From assembly GCA_033721095.1 (NCBI GenBank), contig JAWWBG010000018.1, forward strand, positions 1 through 19,432: a DNA stretch of 19,432 nucleotides, in the 5' to 3' direction. The translations under genes and the position numbers were made by a program. The DNA comes from JAWWBG01 sp033721095 (GTDB lineage Bacteria > Actinomycetota > Nitriliruptoria > Nitriliruptorales > Nitriliruptoraceae). Positions 7,203 to 13,299 of the stretch are shown here, one piece after another. The notes beneath the pieces are model-generated. The model ran no database searches. It saw only the letters and a list, made by a program, of their open reading frames with translations, and was not told where the DNA came from. Numbering within the stretch: position 1 is the first letter of the stretch; each line of letters begins with the position of its first letter.

Positions 7203-7900
7203 GATGCCTGCTCGTTCGCCAGCGCGGACGGCTCCTCGTCGCCGGCTTCTGTTGCGGGTTCCCCGGTTCGGACGGCCGTGACGATCCGCTGGAGCACCCC
7301 GCTGTCGTCGCCGGCGGCGATGCGCGCCGTGAGCTCATCCAGCGGTTCGAGCGCACGGGACCACCGTTCGCTCCACTCACCGAACGAGATGGTGCGTGGC
7401 ACCAGCTGCGCCCGGGCCGCTGCCAGCACGTCCACGAGGCGCCCGACCTCCTCGCCGATCGTCTCCTCGAGTCGCGTGCGCAGGCGCTTGGAAAGTGCTG
7501 GAGCCCGGCCCGAGGTGGAGATGGCCACCTGCAGGTCGCCGCGGCGGATCACCGACGGCATCGCGAAGTGGCAGTGGTCGACGTCGTCGGCCGAGCTGAG
7601 GAGCACGCCGTGCTCGTTGGCGTACGCCCACAGCGCGTCGACATCCACCTCGTCCTCGAGCGTGACGAAGGCCACGCGTGCGCCGTCGAGGTCGGCCGGC
7701 CGCGCCTGCCGCCTCATCAGCCCCGCGCGGCCGGAACGCACGAGCTCGTCGATCTCCGTGCTCGGCTCCTCCGAGATGATCACCACGTGCGCGCCAGCGT
7801 CGAGGAGCAGCTCTGCACGCTGGGTGGCGATGGTCCCGCCGCCGATGACCAAGCAGCGCTGGTCGTTGACGTCGAGGACGATGGGAAGCCGGAAGCTCAT
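7199..7900 (-). CDS. Precorrin-2 dehydrogenase / siroheme synthase (CysG N-terminal type)
   Basis: 233 residues from ATG 7900, where the family's opening (FRLPIVLDV) begins; this places the start 5 bases past the cysH stop. The enzyme oxidises precorrin-2 to sirohydrochlorin with NAD+, and CysG/Met8-type versions also insert iron to give siroheme. Seen: the nucleotide-binding CLVIGGGTIATQRAELLL (16-33) and the family block from DDVDHCHFAMPSV (105-117) through ISTSGRAPALSKRLR (127-141). The C-terminal tail (about 212-233) is acidic and variable. Separate genes for this domain and SUMT replace the fused CysG of enterobacteria. The product serves the sulfite reductase that would act after CysH. 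Confidence 0.9.
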   Translation of the reverse strand: MSFRLPIVLDVNDQRCLVIGGGTIATQRAELLLDAGAHVVIISEEPSTEIDELVRSGRAGLMRRQARPADLDGARVAFVTLEDEVDVDALWAYANEHGVLLSSADDVDHCHFAMPSVIRRGDLQVAISTSGRAPALSKRLRTRLEETIGEEVGRLVDVLAAARAQLVPRTISFGEWSERWSRALEPLDELTARIAAGDDSGVLQRIVTAVRTGEPATEAGDEEPSALANEQAS

Positions 7901-7904
7901 TCGC

Positions 7905-8768
7905 TCAGCCCGGTGTCGTGGTGGTGCGGATGACCTCGCCATCCTCGGACAGGTGGATGCCGCACTCGGTCTTGCCGGCCTCGGCCCACCGGCCCGAGCG
8001 CGGATCCTCGCCGGGGGCGACGCGGCTGGTGCACGGGGCGCAGCCGATGGAGGGATAGCCCTCGGCGACCAGCGGATGGCGCGGCAGGTCGTACTCGTCG
8101 AGGTAGGCCTCGATGCGCGCGTCGGTCCAGGCCGCCAGTGGTGCCACCTTCACGAGATAGCGCCCGGCATGGGCACGCCCCTCGATCACGGGCGTGGCCG
8201 CCCGCTCGGGCGTCTGGACCCGCCGGACCCCGGTGGCCCACCCGTCGTAGTCGGCGAGGGCCTGGCGCAACGGCTTGGTCTTGCGCAGGCCGCAACAGCT
8301 GTCCGGGTCGGTGCGGTACAGCTCCGGCCCGAGGGTCGCGGCCTGCTCGGCGACCGTCAGTTCCGGTTCCAGGTCGATGACGGTGAGGCCCAGCTCCGTG
8401 GCCAGCCGTTGGCGAAACGTGATGGTCTCGGCGAAATGGAACCCCGTGTCCAGGAAGAGCACGGGCACGTCCGGGCACACCTTGCTGGCCAGGTGGAGCA
8501 GGACCGCGGAGTCCGATCCGAAGCTGGACGTGATGACGAACCGCGGAATCACCTTGGCCGCCCAGTCGAGGATCATGTCGGCGGGCTCACCCTCGAGCCG
8601 CTCGGCCGCCTCGGCGGCGAGCATGCGCATGAAGGCGCCGCCGGTGTCGTCGTCACCGTCACGAGCCCGAAAGCGTTCGTCGGCTGACTGGGCACGGCCG
8701 ACCGTGGCGCGATCGAGACTGCTGGCGAGCGCAGCTCGATCGGCGTCGGACACGCGTGCAGCGCTCAC
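7905..8768 (-). CDS. cysH: Adenylyl-sulfate (APS) reductase, 4Fe-4S type
   Basis: 287 residues from GTG 8768, which has AGGAG (8784-8780) 11 bases upstream. The enzyme reduces activated sulfate to sulfite with thioredoxin. Seen: the PP-loop-like SSFGSDSAVLLH (81-92), LFLDTGFHF (104-112), the cysteine pairs CC (158-159) and CAPC (243-246) that bind a 4Fe-4S cluster in APS reductases, GVRRVQTPER (180-189), and the catalytic cysteine in ECGIH (Cys269). The cluster cysteines favour APS over PAPS as substrate. Residues 1-48 are polar and poorly conserved, and a later start at Met47 or Met49 is possible. First gene of an operon with the two siroheme genes; no sulfite reductase or ATP sulfurylase is in the window. 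Confidence 0.92.
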   Translation of the reverse strand: MSAARVSDADRAALASSLDRATVGRAQSADERFRARDGDDDTGGAFMRMLAAEAAERLEGEPADMILDWAAKVIPRFVITSSFGSDSAVLLHLASKVCPDVPVLFLDTGFHFAETITFRQRLATELGLTVIDLEPELTVAEQAATLGPELYRTDPDSCCGLRKTKPLRQALADYDGWATGVRRVQTPERAATPVIEGRAHAGRYLVKVAPLAAWTDARIEAYLDEYDLPRHPLVAEGYPSIGCAPCTSRVAPGEDPRSGRWAEAGKTECGIHLSEDGEVIRTTTTPG

Positions 8769-8922
8769 GTTTGCGTGGGCTCCTGGAGCTCGAAGCGACC
8801 GGGGACTCAGATGCGGGCAAGGGTGCGGTCCCGGCGTGGGACGGTCGACCGGGCGCCGGGCGAACAGTGGAAACGTGCTGCGCCCCTGCGTGGGTCGAGC
8901 TCCCCCGGCGGCGATTCCGCGG
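8769..8922 (-). promoter_or_regulatory. cysH leader / metF-cysH intergenic with nested inverted repeats
   Basis: 154 bases separate the metF stop from the cysH start on the same strand. CCCGGCG (8830-8836) pairs with CGCCGGG (8854-8860), and the 17-base loop contains the palindrome CGGTCGACCG (8842-8851). This could be the metF terminator, an operator or a leader structure for cysH. No SAM or cobalamin riboswitch consensus was recognised by eye. No good TANNNT box is seen. Confidence 0.3.
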
Positions 8923-9798
8923 TCAGCCGCGTGCCGTGCTGAGCCCGAGGGCCGCGTGGATCTCGCGTGTCGCCGTCGAGCGGTTCAGCGTGTAGAAGTG
9001 GAGGCCGGGCGCACCGATGTCCAGCAGGTCGGCACAGAGCTGGGTGGCAAGCTCGACGCCGAGGGCACGAACGGCGGCGGGGTCGTCCTCGACGGCGTGG
9101 AGCTGCTGTGCGATCTCCTCGGGGAACGCGGCGCCCGACAGTGCGGCCATGCGCTCGATCTGCCCAACGTTGGTCACGGGCATGATGCCGGGGATGACCG
9201 GCGTCTCGCAGCCGAGGTCAGCGAGCTCAGCCACCATCCGGTCGTAGTCGGCCACGCGGAAGAAGAACTGCGTGATCCCGAAGTCCGCGGCCGAGAGCTT
9301 CGTGGCCAGGTGCCGGCGGTCCTCGGCGCGACTGGCCGACAGGGGATGGAGCTCGGGATGTGCGGCCACGCCGATCGAGAACTGTGCACCGCCGACCTCA
9401 CGGGCCAGCTCGACCAGCTCGATCGCGTACGCGAGCTCACCAACGGGCGCGCCGGGATCGTCACGAGGCGGGTCACCGCGGAGCGCGAGGATGTTCTCCA
9501 CGCCTGCGTCCCGGTAACGCTCGAGGATCAACTGGAGCTCTCGCCGCGTGTGCGAGTAGCCCGTGAGGTGCGCCATCGGTGTCATCGTCGAGCGCTCGAG
9601 CAGGTCGACGACGATCCCATGTGTCCGCTCGCGCGTGGATCCACCGGCCCCGTAGGTGACCGAGACGAAGGACGGCTGGAGTGGCTCCAGTTCATTCAGG
9701 GTTTCACGCAGGTGGCGCTCGCCCGCGTCCGTCTTCGGCGGAAAGAACTCGAACGACACCGTCGTTCGATCGGCCAGCAGGTCGTGGATGCGCGTCAT
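8923..9798 (-). CDS. metF: 5,10-methylenetetrahydrofolate reductase
   Basis: 291 residues from ATG 9798, preceded by AGGAGG (9807-9802) with a short 3-base spacer. Longer in-frame readings add only a Pro/Arg-rich stretch lying over the neighbouring gene and were rejected. The flavoenzyme reduces 5,10-methylene-THF to 5-methyl-THF, the methyl donor for methionine synthase. Seen: SFEFFPPK (15-22), with the catalytic-type glutamate, SVTYGAGGSTR (46-56), ILALRGDPP (103-111), ITQFFF (175-180), PGIMPVTN (203-210) and GLHFYTLNR (265-273). Length is typical of bacterial MetF. Its partner metH lies about 3.5 kb away on the same strand. A TAGCCT box (9850-9845) overlaps the stop of the preceding gene and may be its promoter. 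Confidence 0.95.
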   Translation of the reverse strand: MTRIHDLLADRTTVSFEFFPPKTDAGERHLRETLNELEPLQPSFVSVTYGAGGSTRERTHGIVVDLLERSTMTPMAHLTGYSHTRRELQLILERYRDAGVENILALRGDPPRDDPGAPVGELAYAIELVELAREVGGAQFSIGVAAHPELHPLSASRAEDRRHLATKLSAADFGITQFFFRVADYDRMVAELADLGCETPVIPGIMPVTNVGQIERMAALSGAAFPEEIAQQLHAVEDDPAAVRALGVELATQLCADLLDIGAPGLHFYTLNRSTATREIHAALGLSTARG

Positions 9799-9824
9799 GG
9801 TCCTCCTGTTGTGACGCGACGGGA

Positions 9825-9843
9825 CGGCGCCTCGAGCGCGCCG
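9825..9843 (-). terminator. Short GC hairpin between the metzincin gene and metF
   Basis: CGGCGC (9825-9830) pairs with GCGCCG (9838-9843) around a 7-base loop, within the 49 bases between the metzincin stop (9848) and the metF start. It could weaken read-through into metF or structure the metF leader. There is no T tract. Confidence 0.25.
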
Positions 9844-9847
9844 CAGG

Positions 9848-10735
9848 CTATTGCCCGGCGGAGGGGACGGACTCCGACGCGGGCCCGGGGGGCGGCTCGC
9901 TCGCGGGGGCTGGCCCCGAGGGGGCTGGTGACGGGCTCGGGTCCGGCTTGGCAGTTGGGCTCGGCCCGGCGGTCGGGTCATTGTCGGGGTGGGGCCAGGG
10001 ATTCGGGAGGCAGCCGGACAGCGACTTGGTCTGCTGCACCATCACGGGTGCCAATTGGCCGCGACCGGGACAGCCGACGTGGTCGTGACCGAGGGCGTGT
10101 CCGACCTCGTGGTTGACCAGGTAACGGCGGTAGCCGGCCACGTCGTCGCCGTAGGTCGGGGCGCCATGAAGCCATCGATCGACGTTCAGGAGGGCACGGC
10201 CCCCGTTCCAGCAGGACAACCATCCGCCCGTGTCGAGCGGTCGGCACAGCCGGTCGACGGTGGCGGGGGAAGCCAGCGTGACCCGGAATTGCACGCTGCC
10301 TCCCGCGACCCGCTCGAGCCGCAGGTCTCCCTCGCCGGTCCACGAGCGGGGGTCGTCGAGAATGGCGTCGACGGCCTCCGCAACGTCGTCGGCAGCAATG
10401 CCGAGGCCGTCCTCGACCTCGACGAGGTAGCGCACCAGGCGGCCGCCGGTTCCCGACAGGTGACTGCCGCCCGCCGTCGTGAAGGTCCCGTCTCCGGCCG
10501 CCACGACGGGGACGTCCGGCCTCGGGCTGGGGCTGGGACTGGGCGCCCGGGTCGGGATCGCTGCCGGGGACGGGCTCGGGGATTGGGCGGGAGACGGCGG
10601 GGCGACGGGTCGCGCCGCCAGCTCGGGCGGCGGCGCGGCCACGGTTGGTTCGTCGGAAATACCCGTGCCGAGGACAGCCAGGCACAGGACCGCGGCGGTC
10701 ACAAGCGGCATGAGGCGACGTGACGGTTGCGACAT
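9848..10735 (-). CDS. Secreted metzincin-like metalloprotease, DUF3152 type
   Basis: 295 residues from ATG 10735, the start that opens a signal peptide (MSQPSRRLMPLVTAAVLCLAVLG). A Pro/Ser/Ala-rich linker with SPSPSP and APSPSPSPRP repeats (about 35-75) follows. The globular domain (about 80-250) contains HEVGHALGHDH (209-219), an exact HExxHxxGxxH zinc site, followed by PVMVQQT (231-237), whose methionine could be the met-turn. Four cysteines (164, 175, 222, 242) could form two disulfides. The last 45 or so residues are again Pro/Ser-rich. This matches actinobacterial DUF3152 proteins, which I place from memory; substrate unknown. No transmembrane anchor is seen after the signal peptide, so release or non-covalent wall association is likely. 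A TAGCCT box (10766-10761) may be its -10. Confidence 0.85.
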   Translation of the reverse strand: MSQPSRRLMPLVTAAVLCLAVLGTGISDEPTVAAPPPELAARPVAPPSPAQSPSPSPAAIPTRAPSPSPSPRPDVPVVAAGDGTFTTAGGSHLSGTGGRLVRYLVEVEDGLGIAADDVAEAVDAILDDPRSWTGEGDLRLERVAGGSVQFRVTLASPATVDRLCRPLDTGGWLSCWNGGRALLNVDRWLHGAPTYGDDVAGYRRYLVNHEVGHALGHDHVGCPGRGQLAPVMVQQTKSLSGCLPNPWPHPDNDPTAGPSPTAKPDPSPSPAPSGPAPASEPPPGPASESVPSAGQ

Positions 10736-10760
10736 GGATTCCCGGCGTGGACCCGATCGG

Positions 10761-10766
10761 AGGCTA
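10761..10766 (-). promoter_or_regulatory. Possible -10 box (TAGCCT) of the metzincin gene
   Basis: The minus strand reads TAGCCT, 25 bases upstream of ATG 10735, a good distance for a short leader. The same hexamer precedes other genes in this window. A perfect TTGACA (minus, 10836-10831) lies too far upstream to be its -35. Confidence 0.4.
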
Positions 10767-10856
10767 TGCGCCGGGTCCCCGTTCCCACGATTGGGTGGCC
10801 GGTTCGCCGCGGGGACGGTCGGCACCGGCCTGTCAAGTGCAAGCCGGAGCGGGCGG

Positions 10857-10885
10857 TTGTCCAGTGGCGAACGAGCGGGCACGAT
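10857..10885 (+). promoter_or_regulatory. Possible promoter of the NTF2-like gene
   Basis: TTGTCC (10857-10862) and CACGAT (10880-10885) are spaced by 17 bases. The predicted start of transcription is around 10892, leaving a leader of under 20 bases with an AAAGG ribosome site ahead of GTG 10909. The -10 is imperfect, so confidence is low. Confidence 0.3.
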
Positions 10886-10908
10886 GTGCCCCCCACGAAA
10901 GGCTCATC

Positions 10909-11502
10909 GTGTCCGAGCTCGACATCCAGCTCGCCGCAGCCGAGGCCGGCCTGGCGCGGATCGACGACGAAGCGGGTGAGCCGGACGGGCCGACCGAGGT
11001 GCTCGAGGTGCTCGAGGATGCCGATGGCGGCTGGCACGTCGAGGACGAGAACGGGCCCGTCGATGTCGACGATGATGAGGACGGGCACGTGTCGGTCCTC
11101 CACGATGATCTGCTGGACACCCTCAACGAAGCGTTCAATGCCCGAGACCTCGAGGGACTGCTCGAGGTCCTCGCCGACGACGTGGAGCTGCCCGGCCTCG
11201 CCGGTGATCGGCTCGAGCTGCCCGAGCGTCTCGAGGACCTGTGGGAACGCCGCCCCACGTGCCTGCTCACACGGGCGGTCAACGGCACCGAGGGCATCTC
11301 GGTGCTCTGGGAGATCGGCGACGAGGGACGCTGGTGGCCACTGGCGACGCTGCACGTCGATGACGTCGTCGACGGTCGCGCCGGCGTGCTGGAGTTCTCG
11401 GACGACGTTTCGCTGCTCGATGAGCTCGATCCCGAGGTGCCTGACGACGACCTCGACGAGGGCAGTCGTTGGGAGGAGTGGGACGAAGGCGCGATCGACT
11501 AG
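10909..11502 (+). CDS. Acidic NTF2-like (SnoaL-type) fold protein, hypothetical
   Basis: 197 residues from GTG 10909, which has AAAGG (10898-10902) 6 bases upstream. An in-frame extension back to 10720 was rejected: it runs under the divergent gene's start and its composition is unlike protein. The N-terminal 60 residues are strongly acidic. Residues about 62-165 look like an NTF2-like domain: LLDTLNEAFNARDLEGLLEVL, then DDVEL, and later GRWWPLATLHVDDVVDGRAG, the helix-then-strands layout of the SnoaL family. The acidic C-terminus ends EEWDEGAID. Cytoplasmic; no signal peptide. No catalytic pattern is recognisable, so it may bind a small molecule or a partner. It is divergent from the metzincin gene (173 bases) and convergent with the flavin reductase gene (15 bases). 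Confidence 0.7.
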   Translation: MSELDIQLAAAEAGLARIDDEAGEPDGPTEVLEVLEDADGGWHVEDENGPVDVDDDEDGHVSVLHDDLLDTLNEAFNARDLEGLLEVLADDVELPGLAGDRLELPERLEDLWERRPTCLLTRAVNGTEGISVLWEIGDEGRWWPLATLHVDDVVDGRAGVLEFSDDVSLLDELDPEVPDDDLDEGSRWEEWDEGAID

Positions 11503-11517
11503 TCCCTCGCAGTCCGA

Positions 11518-12183
11518 TCAGCGCCGCGGGATGGCCTCGCCGGGTCCGGTGTCCCGGATGTCGGCCCAACTCGGTCGCCGAAGCTTGAACACCTCGCCCA
11601 GCTCGGCGTAGCCGCTGCCCGACAGCCTGCCCAGTGGATCGAGCAGGACCGGGTCGACCCGGCCGTCCTTCCAGACGGACGGGTCGACATGGACGTGGAC
11701 GACCTCACCGAAGGTCACGAACGACGGCCCGACCTGGACCTCCTCGACGGCCAGGCATTCCAGGTGTGCGCGCGCCGCGGCAACGCGTGGAGGCGCGACC
11801 ACGGCCGACGGTGCCGCCTCGAGCCCCGCCCACGTGAACTCGTCCTCCTCCGGCGGGAAGTCGGTGGCCGTGAAGTTCATCGGCTCGGCCAGGTCTGCCG
11901 CGACGAGGTTGACGACGAACTCGCCGGTCGCGCGCACATTCGTGATCGTGTCCTTGACGCGGCTGGAGCTGAACATCACGTGTCGCGACGACACCAGGTT
12001 GAAGTAGGAGTGTGGGGCGACGTTGCGGATCCCGTCATCCGAGACGGTCGAGATCCACCCGATCGGACGGGGCACCACCAGCGCCGTCATGAGGAAGTAC
12101 AGCTGCCGTGGCTCCCACTCCCGCGGATCGAGCTCGAGCGGTTCGTCGAGCGAATCGGGAGGGACGGTGTGCGAGGACGTCAT
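11518..12183 (-). CDS. Flavin reductase-domain (FMN-binding split barrel) protein
   Basis: 221 residues from ATG 12183. The core matches the flavin reductase-like family (Flavin_Reduct; DIM6/NTAB type): LVVPRPIGWISTVSDDG (35-51), VAPHSYFNLVSS (55-66), VMFSSSRVKDTITNVRATGEFVVNLV (69-94), and a later VGPSFVTFGEVVHVHVD. These proteins bind FMN and often reduce flavin with NAD(P)H; the true partner cannot be told here. No ribosome site precedes the ATG, but TAGGCT lies 6 bases upstream, which would give a leaderless message starting at the ATG. It stands alone between a convergent and a co-directional gene. Confidence 0.88.
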   Translation of the reverse strand: MTSSHTVPPDSLDEPLELDPREWEPRQLYFLMTALVVPRPIGWISTVSDDGIRNVAPHSYFNLVSSRHVMFSSSRVKDTITNVRATGEFVVNLVAADLAEPMNFTATDFPPEEDEFTWAGLEAAPSAVVAPPRVAAARAHLECLAVEEVQVGPSFVTFGEVVHVHVDPSVWKDGRVDPVLLDPLGRLSGSGYAELGEVFKLRRPSWADIRDTGPGEAIPRR

Positions 12184-12189
12184 GGGCCG

Positions 12190-12195
12190 AGCCTA
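12190..12195 (-). promoter_or_regulatory. Possible -10 box (TAGGCT) giving a leaderless flavin reductase mRNA
   Basis: The minus strand reads TAGGCT followed by 6 bases and then the ATG at 12183. With no Shine-Dalgarno sequence present, transcription starting at the ATG is the simplest reading; leaderless messages are common in actinobacteria. Confidence 0.4.
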
Positions 12196-12263
12196 CGGCC
12201 GGGCGTGTTGGCGTCCGCCGACCCCGGGCGGGCCGTGCGAACTCGACCCCGCCGGCTGCCTGG

Positions 12264-13211
12264 TCAGCTCCCGTCCAGCCGGTACCACCAGTGACCGCCG
12301 GTCGGCAGGTGCTCGACGCGCAGCATCAGGCTCGAGGCCTGCGAGGGTGCAATCTCCTGGCAGATCCACTCGAAGTTGCCGTCGCCACCTGGCTGGTACA
12401 CGGCCGACGGGTCGTAGAAGACGTCCCGGTCATCGGAGCCACAGGCTGGGTCGCCATCGAGGACGGTGTCACCGTCGAGCAGTGCAAAGGCCAGTTCGTC
12501 ACCGACGACGATGGACGGCTCGGCACCGTTGTAGTCGATGCTCACCTCGACGTAGAAGAGCTGGTTGCCGGCGGCCGGCGGGTCGGCGCCGAACTCGATC
12601 ATGAGCTCCTCCCCGTCGGGCTCGATGTGCCGAAGCGCGATCAGCCATCCGTTCACGTCGATCACGCCACCGAAGCCCGCTGGGTTGTTGCGATCGGTGC
12701 CGAATCCCTCGAGCTGGCCCTGGCCCTCGCCAATGTCGGCGCAGGAGTCCATGAACCAGCCGCCCTCCTCGAAGACCCAACGATTCGGGACCATCTCGCG
12801 GAACGTCTCCGAGGTGCCCGTGATGTCCAGGGTCACATCGGCCGCGCTCCCGTCACCGGAGACGATCACGTCCACGAGCACGAGGTCTGACATGGCGATT
12901 CCCGCCAGGTCGATGCGGTTGTGGCGGGCGTTGAACCAGTCCCCGACGCGAGCAAACCCGAGCCGTTCCCGGCAGGCCCGTGACAAGGTCCCGAACCAGG
13001 TCTCGCGGTCCCTGTCGGTGAAGGCGTTCCACTGATCGGTCGCGGCCTGCACGAGCGCAGCCTCGGTCCCGGTGCCGGTGTCATCGGGTTGGCTGCCAAC
13101 GGTCCCGGCCGATGTCGGGTCGTCGCCGACCGGGTCGTCCCCACCGTCGCCGCAGGCCGTCAGCACGAGTGCCGCCGCGATGGCCACGGGGAGGAAACGA
13201 GAGCGCTGCAT
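12264..13211 (-). CDS. Secreted lipoprotein, NTF2-like plus DUF4352-like modules
   Basis: 315 residues from ATG 13211, which has GGAG (13221-13218) 6 bases upstream. The signal peptide ends in a lipobox, LTAC, so Cys20 should be lipidated and hold the protein on the outer face of the membrane. An acidic Asp/Thr/Gly-rich linker (about 21-48) follows. Residues about 49-160 resemble an NTF2-like fold: AALVQAATDQWNAFTDRD, with WVFEEGGWFMDSC at the end. Residues about 180-315 are beta-rich, starting INVxGW-like with VIDVNGWLIALRHIEP, and resemble DUF4352-type immunoglobulin-like domains. Both assignments are by eye and tentative. Function unknown; a ligand-binding or envelope role is inference. 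TAGCCT upstream gives it its own promoter, separate from metH. Confidence 0.8.
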   Translation of the reverse strand: MQRSRFLPVAIAAALVLTACGDGGDDPVGDDPTSAGTVGSQPDDTGTGTEAALVQAATDQWNAFTDRDRETWFGTLSRACRERLGFARVGDWFNARHNRIDLAGIAMSDLVLVDVIVSGDGSAADVTLDITGTSETFREMVPNRWVFEEGGWFMDSCADIGEGQGQLEGFGTDRNNPAGFGGVIDVNGWLIALRHIEPDGEELMIEFGADPPAAGNQLFYVEVSIDYNGAEPSIVVGDELAFALLDGDTVLDGDPACGSDDRDVFYDPSAVYQPGGDGNFEWICQEIAPSQASSLMLRVEHLPTGGHWWYRLDGS

Positions 13212-13234
13212 GCCGGTCTCCGTTGTCACAGCGC

Positions 13235-13240
13235 AGGCTA
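13235..13240 (-). promoter_or_regulatory. Possible -10 box (TAGCCT) of the lipoprotein gene
   Basis: The minus strand reads TAGCCT 23 bases upstream of ATG 13211, leaving room for a short leader with the GGAG site. It falls in the 88 bases between metH and the lipoprotein gene. Confidence 0.4.
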
Positions 13241-13270
13241 GGTCTCAGCGCCGATCACGGCTCCGCAATC

Positions 13271-13292
13271 GGACAGCTCGCGAGGCTGGTCC
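13271..13292 (-). terminator. Hairpin after metH
   Basis: GGACAGC (13271-13277) pairs with GCTGGTCC (13285-13292), with one bulged base and a 7-base loop, starting 8 bases past the metH stop. There is no T run. Together with the TAGCCT box downstream it suggests metH and the lipoprotein gene are separate units. Confidence 0.4.
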
Positions 13293-13299
13293 GTGCCGC

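Noticed and set aside
7146..8687. 513-codon frame over the siroheme and cysH genes
   Set aside because: Shadow of well-identified minus-strand genes; Ser/Arg/Ala-rich with no domain.
9799..9981. In-frame 61-codon N-terminal extension of metF
   Set aside because: It is Pro/Arg-rich, overlaps the coding end of the metzincin gene, and the family start is the ATG at 9798 with AGGAGG upstream.
10831..10836. Perfect TTGACA on the minus strand upstream of the metzincin gene
   Set aside because: No TANNNT box lies 16-19 bases downstream; the TAGCCT box is about 64 bases away.
10720..10908. In-frame extension of the NTF2-like gene back to 10720
   Set aside because: It would overlap the start of the divergent metzincin gene and reads like intergenic sequence; GTG 10909 has an AAAGG site.
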